Origin: Verrucomicrobiales bacterium
GTDB lineage: Bacteria > Verrucomicrobiota > Verrucomicrobiia > Verrucomicrobiales > DEV007
Direction of reading: 5' to 3'
DNA: 64,000 nt
NCBI GenBank assembly: GCA_002698785.1
Contig: PAAG01000060.1
Location: 1-64,000, forward strand
Part shown: in pieces, positions 35,601 through 50,600 of the stretch
How positions within the stretch are numbered: position 1 is the stretch's first letter
Layout: every line of letters begins with the position of its first letter
The notes under the pieces: generated by a model
The model's database searches: none
What the model was told of the DNA's origin: nothing
Seen by the model: only the letters and a program-made list of their open reading frames with translations
Made by a program: the position numbers and the translations under genes

Positions 35601-38600
35601 GGATGATCCCAACGACGCTGAGAGCGTCTACAAAGACATTGGTCAACTCTTGAATGGTAAGCTTGGGATGGACCAGATCCTCAATACCTTCGTGAACTCG
35701 AAAGGTAAGGCTCCCGAGGCAAAATTTACCCTGACCGGTTCTGTCGGTGTAACGGTAGTAACTTCCGTTGCCGAAGCGATTGTTGAAGACAACGTCGAGA
35801 TCAACCAGGATGTGGCATACCAGACCGACGATCAGATTGTCGAAGTGGTAGCGAACACTAACATGGATCGTATCGGGTTCGGTGGAACGATCTCCTTCGA
35901 CGTCAACGACAAGGGGTTTGTAAAAGGTTTCCGAAAAGGCTTCTTTGGTGGCGGTGGCTATAAGGAAGTTCTGCTTCTGACGGGTAACCAGGCTGGAACC
36001 CTCGGGGTTGGGGGGACGGTTCTTTATGAGGAACTCGACAATGACACGCGTGCCATCATCGGTGAGAACGTAAAAATCCACACGGGAGACGACGGCTACC
36101 TGAATGTTTCAGCGACCGAGACTTTCTTCGGTCTCCAGATTGCGCAGGCTGGCGGTAACTCTGGACACACGGGAATCGCTGGCGCTTTTGATGTGGTAAA
36201 GCATACGTCGGACGTCGAGGCATCCATCGGCAGTGGATTGTTTTATCGTGGCGGAGATATTACCATTTCCTCTAACAATACTGCTGATCATTTTACTTTC
36301 GCGGGGGCCATTCAATTTGCGGAAGCAATCGGCATCGGTGTTTCCGGATCGATCGTGGACCTAAATCGTGACACGCTCGCGTATATAGGGGATCTCAGAG
36401 ATTCTGATAACACGACAACGGGCGACAATGGGTCTGATATCGACATAGTCGGCGACCTTACGATCACTGCTGACACGGGCGGGAAAATTCTTTCGGGTGC
36501 CATTGCAGGATCAATTGTTTCCCGCGCTAAGCCGAAGGCCAGTTCCTCCAGTGCATCTGCTGGTGGGAACGCTGCGGATGCAAATCAAGGAATGTGGGGT
36601 GTTGGCGTATCTGGAGATGTTACGGTTCATTCCATTACTGAGAATACCCGCGCTTACATTAATGATGATGGTGTCTTCACCGTGAGTGGGGGAGGTGATC
36701 TCGACATTCGATCCGAGAATGCTACGACGAATCAAGGTGGAGGGCTTTCCATTTCGTCTTCTGCGAACAAAGGAACTTCCGCCGCCATTGCTGGATCGGT
36801 TGCAGTGAACACAGTGGATGTTGATACTCAAAGTTTCGTAATCGGTTCGACCTTCGACTTGGTTGATGCCGTTACGTTGATGGCAGATCAGGACCGCCTA
36901 GTTTTTACGATTGGTATTGGTGCGGCAGGTGCCGCATCGGCAGCAGGTAAGGGACTCGCCATCGCTGGATCTGTTGCCATCAACACGATCACGACAGTTA
37001 CGGAGGCCTATCTCGATGGCGTTGATTTCACGGCCACAAGTGGAGGGATGACTCTTCACGCAAAAGACGGTAGCTCGCTTACTGCGCTAGGTGGTGGATT
37101 TGCCCTCGCTGGAGGTTCTGGCGGCGCTGCAGGTATTGGTGCTGCCGTTGGAGTGAACACGATCAATGCGACCACGCGTGCGGAAGTTCGCGGAACGTCG
37201 AAGCGGTCGGCATTTTCGAATATGGGGGCGACAACGATCGAAGCGATCAACGACCTCACCGTTTCGGCTGGTGGGCTTGCTGTGGGAGGCTCTACAGCCA
37301 CTGAGGGATTTGGAGCATCAGGAACGGTGGCGGTGAATGATATTACTTCTACGGTGTCATCAAAGATCGACAAGACAGGTCTCGCCATTGATCCTTCCAC
37401 ATTCGGGTCTGTGACGGTGAGTTCTGACGATGATTCTTCGTTCGTTGTGTTTACGGGAGCAGGGGCCGGTGGGGATAAGGGTTTCGGAGCCTCCATTAAC
37501 GTGAACATCATGAACAACAACGTCGATGCGTTCGTGAACGATTCGCATCTCGTTTCCAGTGGCGCTTTCACCATTGATGCGGATGAGAACGTCACTTACG
37601 ACACATATGCCGTAGCTGTTGCTGTCGGATTGGGCGGATCGAGCTTCGCTGCCTCAGTGATCGTGAATACTCTCGACAACAATACCGATGCGTATGTGTC
37701 AGGGGGATCGACGATTGTCTCTGGCGGAACCTTTACCGTCGAAGCGACAGATACGACTACGATCCGGGCGGGCTCCGGACAGGTTTCTGTGGCGCTCGCA
37801 ATCTTCGATACGGGCGCTGCGGTGGGCGGTTCGGTCAATGTCACAACGATGAACAACGATGTGAACGCCTACATCAGCGGTTCCGATGTGACGACGACGA
37901 ACAGCGGAAACATTATCGTAAACGCACAGGAGGTAGTCGATCTCGACTCAGTCGCCACCGGAGGTAACTTCGGGACAGACGTTGCAGCGGGTGGATCGGT
38001 TGTGGTAAACACGCTCAACAACAACGTGAACGCCTATATCACCGGAAGTAGTTCGGACATTCTCGCCGACGGTTCGGTGAAAGTCGCAGCTACGGAAGAC
38101 GAAGACGTTCTTTCCGTTGCGGTCGGTCTCCAGATCGGAACGATCGCCGCTGGCATATCGAACTCGACGGTGGTTTCGACAGGGAATGTGAAATCCTGGA
38201 TTGCAAATGGTGTGACGGTCGACGGTCGGGGAAACAACACAGTCACGGTGAACAATGGAAAAGGATCCTCCGGTAGTCGAAATTCCGAGACTCGTCGTGG
38301 TGTCGCCGTATCCGCCGTGAGCTACGACGACTATCGAACTACGGCTGCGGGTGGCGCGGTATCGGTCGATAAGCCCGGATTCGCCGGATCGGCGACGGTG
38401 GTTGTGATCGACAACGATGTCTACGGATACATCGACGATAATGCCAATATCAACACAGGAACAACGAGTGAGCACACTGATCAGAGTGTGAGCGTACTGG
38501 CCAGCGACGATACGAATCTTCTCGGTGTGGCCGGATCGGCGGTCGGATCCTTCGGCACCAGTGGTGCTGGTGTGGGAATCGATGTTTCGGTCCTGACAAA

Positions 38601-41600
38601 AGACACCAAGGCATATGTTGGAGATGGCGCGGATATCGACGCGAATGCGAATGTGGAGATTGAAGCTCTCTCTGACGAGCGGGTGATCACGGTGAGTGCT
38701 GCTATCGCTGTGTCAGGAAACTCCAGTCTCGCCGGTGCGGTCGGAGTATCCGTTTACACGATCGATACCAAGGCCTATATCGAAGGTGGAACCTCTGCGA
38801 CACCGACCACGATCGATGCGGTAGGCAGCATTGTTGTGAATGCGGATGAGACTCTCGAGATCGATATTATTGCCGGCAACATCGCCGGTGGTGTCGGCGC
38901 GAACGGATATGGTGGGTCGGTCGCCGTTCCGGTAATCAACAAGGATACCTATGCCTATGTCGGCGACTATGCCGAGCTGAATGCGTTCGCTAACAAAGAC
39001 GCGATCAATGTCAAGACGGGCGAGTTTTCCGAGACGTTTGTGGATAATTCCACCGCCGAGGGTGAAGTGAGTCCGGTCGATATTGGTAATACGGATGTCG
39101 ACAGCCAGTCGCTTTCTCAACAGCGTGAGATTTCTTATAGTACTACCAACATCAAAGGTATTGCCGTGGTGGCGACGAATGCGGACGATATCGAGACATT
39201 TACGATGGGTGTCGCGGCAAGTGCCGGAAATGCGATCTCGATCTCTGCATCTGTCAATGTCGTTACGAACACGACCCAGGCTTACATTGGAGACAATACG
39301 AAGGTGAACCAGAACCGCACGAGTGTCGGTTCTGAGCAATCCGTTCTTGTCGGAGCAGGCAACGATTTTTATCATATGGGTATCGCCGGTGCGGTCGCTA
39401 TCAGTGGTGGCGGAGCTGGTGCACCAGGTGTCGATGTAGGAGTTGTGACGAATACGACGCGGGCCTACATCGGGAAATCTTCGACGGTGGATGCTTCGCG
39501 AAATGTAATTGTTCAAGCTCAGTCGGCGGAGGATATTCTCTCAGTCGCTGCTTCAATCGCGGGATCGGGTGGAATATCTGGAGCGGGTAGTGTGGCTGTG
39601 ATCGACATTACAAATTTGACTGAAGCCTACATCGGTCAGCAGGCCGATGTGAACGCCGGAGGAAACGTGCTGGTCAATGCGTCCGATGCAACTGATATCG
39701 ATCTTGTAGCAGGCGCGGTTGCTGTCGCTCTCGGTGGTGGTGGTGTCGGAGCTGGTGTCGGCGTGATTTCCATTACGAAGGATACGAAAGCTTATGTTTC
39801 CGCCGGTGCGGATATCGATGCGAAAGGCAATGGTTCCAACAATGTGATCAACGACGTGTTCAGCGGATCGATAGGAACAAACAGCTTCAATCGCGTTGAC
39901 GACATTCGTGGTCTGGTGGTGAACGCGAATAGCAGTGAAGACGTTCTTGTGGTTGCTGCAGCGGGTGCGGTGTCCAGTACGGTTGCTATTGCTGGTGCGA
40001 TATCTGTCGAGGTCATTGATTCGGATACGCAGGCCTTTATCGAAAGCGGTGCAGGAATCAACGATGAGACTCAGATCAACCAGGACACATCCGGTGTTCA
40101 TGCCAATCAGGATGTCTATGTCACCGCAGCGAACCATGTTGAGGTTGTCACAGTGGATGCTTCAGTGGCCGGATCTTTGAAAGGTGCACTCGCTGGCGGG
40201 GTCGATGTTGGTGTTCTGCGAAACGACACGACGGCTTACCTGGCTGCAGATCGCACACGGGCCAATCGTGACGTAGAAGTAAGCGCGCTTGCTGATCGCG
40301 ATATTACCAGTGTAGCGGCGAGTGCTGCCGCATCGACTGTGGGGATTGCCGGATCAGTTTCTGTATGGAACATAGCGGGAGACTTGAAGCAGAATTACAC
40401 GGCTGACAGCAGCAGCGATAATGTTCTTCAGTCGGATTCTGATGGAGAAACTGTTGATGGCTTTGCCGACGACAGTTCTCAGGTGGATTCGAATTCACTT
40501 CTTGGCGGGTATAGCTCCAGTAGCGATAGCCAGAGTTCACAGCAAGTCGCTTCGGCATCGAACAGTGCGAATCAGTCCTACATCGATAGCAGTAGCTCCT
40601 CTCTAGTGTATGGCGGGTTTTACAGTGGAGCAATCGATCCGGGGACAACTGCTTTTATTGGCGACTCGGCGATTGTTGAGGCCGGCGACGATATCGAAGT
40701 AAATGCGCGTGAGCGAGTCAACTTTACGCAAGGGACGGGGCAACTGGCGCTCGGTCTCGGTGGTTCGGTTGGTGGCTCTGTTGGGGTTAGCACAATCGAT
40801 TCGAATGTGACTGCCTACGTAGGGGACAATGCGACAATTGGCGCTGGCGACGATATTTCCATCACCGCGCAGGTAGATGAGGATCTCGACTCTACTTCGT
40901 ATGGCGGTAGTTTCGGCGGGCTTGTTGGCTTGGGGGCTCAGGTTGCCATTATGAACAACAAATCCGATGTCACGGCATACATTGGTGATGGTGTTCGTGT
41001 GGTTACGGGAGATGCCTTCACTGTCACAGCAGATCGTGATACGGATGCGATTCTCGATACGAGTTCTGTCGCATACAGCGTCGGTGCTGCGGTTGGTGTG
41101 GCTTATGCCGAGATCGATATCACGGGATCTACCAAGAGCTTTGTTGGAGAGAATGTGGAGGTGGGTCAGGAATCGGGTTACTCGGTCTCAAGTATGTCGG
41201 TTAAAGCCGACTCATTCATCACAGGGAAGGCAAATTCAGAGGCGAGCACTGGTGGTCTTATTGGCTCTGGTTCCGGCGTTGTTTCAAAAGTCGATATTTC
41301 TCCTGACATCGTTGCTGCGGTGGGCTGGGATCGCCAAAACAATGAAGCAGGAACGGGCGGCGGAAGTTACAAATTGACCGGCGCGTTCAGCCTTATCGCG
41401 CTGTCTCGTGCTTCAGCCGATCTTGATGTGCTTGGAGAGTCGGTCGCAGGAGGGATCTCGGTTGGTGTTTCGCTCGCAGAGGGATTCATCAAGCCTGACA
41501 TTGACGCGGTGATCGGTGGGAATGTCTCAATTGAGGCTGCTTCGATTAATGTTCAGTCGCTGCACAATTTCAAAGAAGACGGCACTGCATACACGGACGA

Positions 41601-44600
41601 GCTGAACGTCTACGGCCGTGGATCAAGTGGGGCTTTGATCGGGGGCGGTAATGGTGTCGATATCGAAGGAACTCACGCGGCAAAGGTAGATGCTATTGTT
41701 GGTGACTCCGTTACGCTCAACGCGACTGGTACGACAATCTCGATTGAAGCGCTGGGTCGAAATCAGGTAGATGTCGAGGGTACAGGGAGTGCCGGAGGCT
41801 TCATCGGTATAGGCGTTGTCCTTGCTGATGCGAAAATCTCCTCTGACCAGCAGACTCAGGTCATTATTGGAGACAGTTTTGATTTTGATGCGGAGACTAA
41901 CGTATCCATTCTCGCTGATTCGGACCACGTTCTCGATTTGCGGACCGAAGGTGGCGACGGTGGCTTTATCGGATACTCGAAGGCGAAGTCTAACGGTGTC
42001 ATCAACGATGAAACAAAGATTACGATTGGATCGAGTGGAACCATCGACGCGGAAGGTCGTCTTGATATCGACGCGCAGTCGAATATGAAGCATGATCGAC
42101 GAAGCGAAATCCAATCCGAGGCAGATGGGGAAGGGGTAGGATCGGGCGGCGACTCTGACTCTGATCTCACAGTCACTTCCACCATTGCGACCGCAATCGG
42201 TGCCTCTGTGCTTACTGGCGAGACGGTTGCTTCGATACAGGCTCGTAGCACAGCGATCGACCTCGAAGCTGATTCCGATACGCACGTGGGTGCTTTAATT
42301 TCTTTTGCGGATTCCGACGCGAATATGATCACGGATTCGAATGTTTCCGTGACGCTGACTGGAGCCGAGATCGTGGGTGCCGATCAAGTAATTTTGAAAG
42401 CGGACCACGCTAGCATCGATACCCGTTCAGAAGCCGACACCGATTACGAGGCGGGAACGGGAACGAGCAACGCTGACGCGAAAACAGACCAGAGCACTAC
42501 GACCACCGTCACGGCAGACGCGAACTCCATCATCAAGACCCGCGATCTCGATGCGACGGTCAATTCTACAATGACTAGCCGGAGTGCGAGTGGCGACCGT
42601 CACGGGAATACGGTCACGGTTGGCGGTAGCGGCACGAGCGATAGCACGAGCGGTTTCTCACAGACCCGTCTGATGACGTTCAACGCGACGGTGCGACTGC
42701 CCGGAGCAAGTCCGAAACTCGAGATTCAGGCGGATGGCACGATTGTCAAAGACGGCATTGAAGCTGCGGAGTCCGGTGGAGTCGTTACTGTCGAGGATAT
42801 CCTCAGTGATGCCTCATTCGGAGGAACGGTCGATTTTTCAGTTTCGAGCAGTTCGGTGAGTTCGGATGGAGTTATTACGGGAACTCCGAAGTTCGAATTC
42901 GAGCGTGCATTTGAAAGCGTTAAGATCGAAAACAAATCGACGTGGGATCTAGTGTTCAATCAGATCGACACGGTTAACGACAGCGCCCTGACAAACTCTC
43001 AGCTTCAGAGCAATATCACGGTAACAGCTCCCGATAAGTCCGGATTCAATATCGACGATGTGGGCACGACCCGCGGCTCTACCAATGTGACGATCGAGTC
43101 TTTCAATGAAACAGCAGTCAATAATATCACTTTCACGGAGTATATCGATAACCCGACTGTAGGAACGATCACGATCTCGACGGCGAACGGAAGTATTCTC
43201 ACCGACGGAACCAGCGATTCGAAGATCCGCGCGGGGGACAGCAGCTATGCAGGGGACCTTGTGCTGACTGCAGAGGGTGGAACGATCGGTTCTTCGGCGA
43301 ATCCTCTTCGGATTCTCACGGTGACGGGTGTGCTTGCCAGTGCGACCGGAAACATTTTCCTGACAGAGATCGATGGAGACCTGACGATCGATTCGATTGT
43401 TTCCGACACGGGAAATGTGACGATCGTTTCTGCCGGGGCGATCCTTGATGGAGATAGCGACGGTTCTGTCGATGTGTATGGCGTGACTGTATCTCTGAGT
43501 TCCCAGTCTTCGACAGTTGGAACTTCGGGTAACGCCCTTGAGATCGAGGCGACTACTTTGAACGCCAGTGCCAGCAGCGAAATCAATGTTTCAGACATCG
43601 ACTTTATGGGGCTCGCCATCGGGAGCGTAACCTCGACCACCGGAGACATCACTATTTCGGTGATCGATTCAGATGTGGCCGATCAGGAGAACCTCACTCT
43701 CACTGGAGCGACTATTCGTGCTGACGACGGCTCTATTGTACTGAATGTGGGGGACAATGTGTCGATCGATTCCGCTTCGACGGTTGAAGCCAAGACCGTC
43801 GGAACCCCGATGACCTACAATAGCGTCACGATCAATGCCGACTCTGGAGATGCGGAAGTGGACGGTGCGCTCGTCCAAATCGACGGAACGGTGACTGCGG
43901 GTGCCAACGGCGTTGTATACATCAACGGTGCCGGGGACGATGATGTGTTTGCGATTCGGAAAACGTCGACCGCGATGGTCCTGCGCGGACTTGCTGGAGC
44001 AGATACATTCCTGCTCGGAACCATGGCGGTAGCTTCTGCTGCGACGAATGCGGGCGGTAACGTGAATTCGATTCGCGGGCGTGTCACGGTGGATGGCGGT
44101 CTCGATACCGACCTCCTCTGGCTGGACGACACAGGCGATGATACCGGGAACACCGGCGTTCTGACAAACACGCTTGTCACTGGTTTCGGGGCTACGGGCG
44201 GAGTGCAGCTTTTCGAGAACAGCGATGCCGACGACTTGGTCGAGACGCTTCGAATCAGCCTGGGTGAGGGAGCAGACGACATCGATGTACAGAGCAGCCG
44301 ATTCGGAATGTCCTACGAGGTCGATGCCGGTCTTGGAGATGACGACTTCACTGTGGGCGATGCGAGCGATCTGCTCGAATCTATTGCCGGACGTCTCGAC
44401 CTGGACGGTGAAGGTGGGACCAACACTATCATTGTCTCCGATAGCGGCGAGGACGACGCTGACAGTGGGAACGTTAACGTCGGTTCTGTTACCGGTTTCG
44501 GTGCGACGGAAGCGATCGGTTTCAGCAATATGGCAACACTGGAGCTGCACCTCGGATCGGAGGTGGATACGGTCGCAGTTAACGGAACGTCGGACGGCAC

Positions 44601-47600
44601 ACTTACGACGATTTTCGGAAATGACGGAGTGGATCTGATTTCTGTGGACGACCTCAGCAGCGTCGCGAGCCTGTTAAGGATCGATGGCGGTGACGATGGC
44701 GAGAATCTTGTTCTCAGCAACGCCGTTCTCAGCAACCTGACTTTGGACTCTGACTCGGTGTCTGGAAACGGAACCCTGGCCGGGACTGGGTTTGGCTCTG
44801 GCGGCTCGGTCGAGTTCCGTGGCTTCTCGACTGTTGACCTGAATATTACAGGAGGATCTGCGGACTCGGTAACTATCGTCGATACAGTGCTTCCTCTTGA
44901 CGTGACGTTCTCTTCTGGGAACAACTCTCTGGCGGTTACGACCACTTCCCACAATGTCACAGCGACCCTTGGATCAGGTAACGATACAGTCGAAGTTTAT
45001 GATGTTGGAGCCAATTTCTCAGTTGTAGGAGCAGCAGGAGGAAATAACACCGTAAAGGTAATGCGCTCCACTGCGACTACTGGGCAGGTGGGTGAAATCA
45101 CGGGCTCCGGATCTGCTGGAGCAATCGGTGGAGCACTCTGGTCGGGTGGCACATTTTCTTTCTCTGATGTCGATGACGTTGAATTCTATTTCGGTCAGGC
45201 AAATGACACACTCACGATCAACAATACGCTGACGGCTACAGAGGTTCGAGTCGAAGGTGGAAAAGGTGATGACGAGATCGTTCTTGAGTCAATCGGGACG
45301 TTGAACACCACGGTCATCGGCGACGAGGACACAGACTTAGTGAGGGTGGATATTGATACTGATCCGGCAGCGGGCTCATTCACTCAATTAGCTCTCGATG
45401 TCGAACGATTGATCGTAGACAATTACGACAATACCAACGCTGTTTCATGGACCCACGCTGATGGCACACTTTCTACGACAGCTGGGAGCATCATTAGCAC
45501 TGACGGTGCTGAAACAGTTGAGGTAATCGGGGGTAAGAATAATAATCACAGCCTTTCAGTCAGCACCGCGGGTAGTAATGATATCGTGAGCGAGATTGAA
45601 GGAAACCGGGTGTCTTTTCGCACAGGGCTCACTGTGGTGGACCCGGATGGTGAGTCGAACACGTACACGAATTACACAGATGTCGTATCTTTCGATTCTA
45701 TGTCAGGCTCGGGGCTGACTCAATACATCGAGGATGGCTTGATGTTCTCCCGGACTTCGGGTTCATTCTCCCGCGATGACACCGTAAGTGCATCTCTCCG
45801 AGCTGATTCGAATTCGACGGTTATTGAACTGACCTCAGCGACGGCAGGCGAGGCATTCTCTTTTTACTCCCTCGATGTCGCGCTTCTAAGTGCAGCAGCC
45901 ACAAGCTCCAGCATCGAATTTGTCGGAACTCTTGCCAACGGACAGACACTCACTACGAAAACGGTGAATGTCGATGGTGGGGCGAGAATGGTAACGCTCG
46001 GTGACTTTGGCGACGAGTATACAGCACTGACGAAGCTGGAGATCAGGATGAACTCCAGTGACATGGTGATCGACAACATCGTCGCAGACGAACTCTTCTC
46101 CGTGGGAGCTGCTAACACCGCCAACGTGGCGACCGAAAATACCGCTACTCTCAGTGGAAATGTTACGATTAACATCAACAGCAGTGGCGCGGCCACGATA
46201 GCCGGATACGGAAACAACAGCACCGGACTGGGGGCGAAACTCACAGTGACACAATCGGGTGGTATCGTTTACTTCCGTTTTCAGGGCGATCTCAACATTG
46301 CTGCAGGGACCAATTTTTACTTCACCGGTTCGGACAACTATGGAGTTTCAATCCACGCTGACGATGTGACGATCGGCAATAATGTCCAGGTCTTTGCTGA
46401 TGGCGAAAATGGTACAGATGGCACAACCGGTGATGATGGCAATGACAGCACGATCACGGACGCTCCAGGAGGAGGGTGGTACATAACCCCTGGTTCGGGG
46501 GGCAGTACTCGGGCGACTGTGTCAGCAGGTGCTGGTGGACCAGGCGGAGGTACGGGCGGGACTGGAGGCTACGGAGGTGACGGTGGAACCGGCGGTTACG
46601 GAGGCAACACCCAGAATGAAATTGGAAACAGCGCGGGATCCAGCGGGGATACCGGCAATACCGGCACTGGTGGGGGCGGGGGCTCCGAAGGTGGAGATGG
46701 TGGTGTCGGTGAAGCGGGACTTGGAGGTTCTGCGGGGTCTACGGTGAGCGTTGGTGGCGACTCCGGAGGTGGAGGGGATGCAGGGACTGGTGGTTCCGGC
46801 GGTAGTGGCGGCGACGACGGTGGCTTCTTCGATTCTGCTGGATCAGGTGGAGGTGGTGAAGTGGGTAACCCCGGAGATCCTGGTCTCAATGCAGATGATG
46901 CTAATGGAAGTGTGATGAATGGAACGCACACAGATCTCGGACTAACGATTTCAGGCGGTGGAGGTGGATTTGGCGGTGCCGGCGGAGGTGGTGCTGGCGG
47001 CGGTGGTGGCGCTGGATCCGGCGGGTCTGGAGGTAACAGTGGTGCTGGTGGCGCCTGGGATGGCGGTGGCGGCACCGGCGGTGGTGGTGCACCAGGGCGC
47101 GCTGGCGGCGGTGGTGGCGGTGGAGCCAGTGGTGGTTCCGGCGGCGGCGGTGGCGGAGCATTTGAAATTCTTGCTCAGGGTCTTTTGACTGACGGAAGCG
47201 GAAACTCGACTTGGGACGCTTCTGGTGGTGATGGTGGCGACGGTGCTGCAGGCGGTGACGGCGGGAGTGGCGGAGGCACCTATTTTGCAGGAAATTCGGA
47301 TGTGGAGTCCAATGGCGATGGCCAACACGGCAGTGGCAGTGGCGGTGATGGAGGTGCAGGTGGTGCCGGCGGAAACGGTGGCGAAGGCGGTGACAGTCTT
47401 GCAGGTGGCGGCGGTGCAGGCGGAACGATCAAGTTCTACGCCTCAGTGCTGGATGTCGATGGTGTCAGTGTAGACACTCATGGAGGAGCTGATGGAGACG
47501 GCCTAACTAATGCACACGATGGACGACTTGTGCTTGGTGGCAACAATTCGCTTAACTCGACCGTGACAAGTGTCGGAGGTCAACCGGCTACGGCGAACCT

Positions 47601-50600
47601 GACGGGGGACCAGATACCTCAGGTCTACACGGGATATCGACGTGATAATAATTTCGTCGAGATGGATATTTCGGCGGACTACAGCACTCCGTATATCGCG
47701 GGTCTTGAGGGGGGCGCGGAAATTTACGGCCAGGTCGGCGGTCTGATTGGCAGTGATCTATCTAGTTGGATTGACGTCGACTCGGCTGAGGCTAGCGGAG
47801 CCCTGGTGGCATTGGTACGTTTGAGTAATGTTCCTGCGAACTTCGGCGATATCAATACTACCGGGAGCGCAATCGATTACACCAATTTCGATCTGGTGCT
47901 CGTTGTGAACTTGACGACATTGAACCTTCAAAATCCTCAACTCGGCATCAGTATAGGAGGCGCTGACACAGAGGTGACTCCGCTCAAGATCGGAGGACTC
48001 AATCGAACGACTGCGTTGGGTGGTGACGGCAATGATGACAACATGTCTGCCCTGAACGGTTCAGCGCAGAGCTTTGCTGCAAGCGAAGCCGCGGGAGCCT
48101 CAGGTGGAGAACTCAGTGTCTGGGCGACCCTTGTTCCGAAGAATTCAGGCACATTGTATTTCAATCTTCAGATCGACGAGTTCTCAGGAAAGACGGGGTC
48201 GGTGGTAAATATCGACTCGGCCGACCAGGTCGGCGATGAGCTCTTATCGGGTGGTGTGAAATATATCAAGGCGGCACGACCCACGCTTCCGGGAAATCCG
48301 GAGATTGCCGGCCTAAACGCCATCGATACAGGACTGACTACAAGCGGCACAACGCAGCATGTATACGGTGTTAGTTCCGCGGATGACTCTCTGCTCGTGA
48401 TCGATACGTCGACCATGAACCAGCGTCAGCAGTTGAGTAACAACTACGACGGTATCACGGGGATGGACAACCCAAGCGACCTGATATTGGTCGGAACGGG
48501 AACCAATACTCAAATTTATGTCGCTTCTACCGACTCAGGTATGATCAATGTTTTCGACCGTGATGAATCGGTAGGAGACCTTTCTTTCAATAGTGGTAAA
48601 TCTGTATCGCTCAGCGGAGTCACCGACTTGGAAAGTAACAGTTCGGGAACCTATGTTTTTGCCCTGTCTGGGGACGATCTCGTTCGCTATTCCCGCGATA
48701 CGACCACGGGTGCGCTGGGCGGTGCACAAACGTATACTCTAAATGGTGCAGGCTTCAGTGAAGTGACTCTGGGTGCCGGCGATCAGTATGCTTACCTGTT
48801 GAGTGACTCCGGGGATACTCTCACAGTAGTGGACGTGTCTGGCGGGACGATGTCATACGTTAGCCAGGTTTCCGGAGTTGGGCTTGGGCTGGATGCTCCT
48901 TCATCCATTACCGTTGCAGATACAACTGTCTCCGGGGTTCGATCCGTTTATGTCACAGCATCAGACGGCAACTCGCTCACGCACTTTGAAGAGAGTGGGG
49001 GAATCCTGACTTTCATCGAAAACTATGTGAATGATGTCGATGGTGTTCGAGGTCTCGCAGGCGCAAGTGATGTATTGGTCACGCCAGACGGAAAGTACAT
49101 TATAACTACTGGTTCGGAGAGTAATGCAGCTGCGGTCTTCTCTCGTGACGAAACGACTGGTGAGCTTAGCTTTGTCCAGGTCATTCGTAACGACGTGGCA
49201 GGTGCTGAGGGGCTTTCAGGACCGAGAGTGATTACTACTCTCAACGTTGGAGATGCTAGAGATGGTGAGAAATTCTACGTTGGTAGCCTAGGTTCGGCTA
49301 CTTCCAGTGGCGGGCTCGCGGAATACCTGAACTTGTCTTTTGGAAGTGCCCTTCCAGATCCAACAGAGATCGTAACGGAGTTTAGCAATATGAACGCCCT
49401 GACGGTTTCAACCGGAAGTGGTGTGGATACGGTGACCCTGATCGATGCGCCGGATTCCACCGTCGCGACTCTGACAATTAACTTGGGTGACAATTCCGAT
49501 GTCGATGGTCAGGATGTTGCGGTGATCCAGGACCTGAGTGCTACCACTATCATAAACGGCGAAGGTGGCAGCGACGATATTCAGATTGTTGGAAGCGCAC
49601 CCAACGCAACTCTCATTGTTAATGCTGGTGACGGTGATGATACGATCGATTTGCGCACCGCTGCATCGGGCATGAGCATCACGATCAATGGTGATGGTGA
49701 CGACGATACGATTACGGTAGCGGGCAAGCAGATCCCGTTTGGAGTTAACCCCGTGGTCAATGGAGGCTCGGGCACTGACTACCTCCGGCTTGATCCGGAA
49801 GATGATGATATCACTTCACAGGAATACACCTTCAACACAACTACCCGGATTTTCTCTGCTGAGACGGGTTCATATGGAAATGTGACTTGGGATTCCGCTT
49901 TGGAGTTTCCGACCGTGATTGCTCCTCCAATTATCACCTTTGGGAAGTCGAAGTATGTGACGAACGAGGGTGCAACCACTGGAGATGGAAGCAGTGGCAG
50001 CATCACCTTTTCCGTTACCGTGCAAGATCCTGACGGCTCCGGGTTGACGGAAACGAAATGGGACATCGATGGAGATGGAACTTTTGGAGAAGCGACTGGA
50101 GATACGATTACCCTGACATGGGACCAGCTTAGGGACCTAGGGCTCGGTGACGATGGGACGTTTACCATCGGTGCAGAATCGACGAATGCACAGGGTACGA
50201 CCCGCGCATTCGCTACCGTCGAGATTTCGAATACCGAAGTGGTGGTAACGGCAGTGGACAAGACGACGCAGGGATCTTCCGGCACGACCGATGTGGGCGA
50301 TACCTACGAGATTGAGTTCCTCGGATACGATCCGGGTGCGGATCGCATCACCGATTGGATCGTGGACTGGGGCGACGGAACGGCGACGCAATATCTCGGC
50401 TCCTCGGTCCTTGGTGCCGCTCACGTTTTTGCCGGACCAGGTAACTTTACGGTGACTGTTCGTGCGCGAGATGACGACAATGAAAACACTGCGGAAGGGT
50501 CGCTTCCTTCGGATACAATCGCAGTAGCGGTAACTGTCGATCCCGCAGAAATCGATCCAGGCGGTCCGTATGAGATCGAAGAAGGTGAATCCGTCACCCT

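Noticed and set aside
46530-47430. Possible assembly artefact or pseudogene in the polyglycine region
   Set aside because: The frame stays open through the whole region with sensible flanking domains; slippage cannot be excluded but is not indicated.
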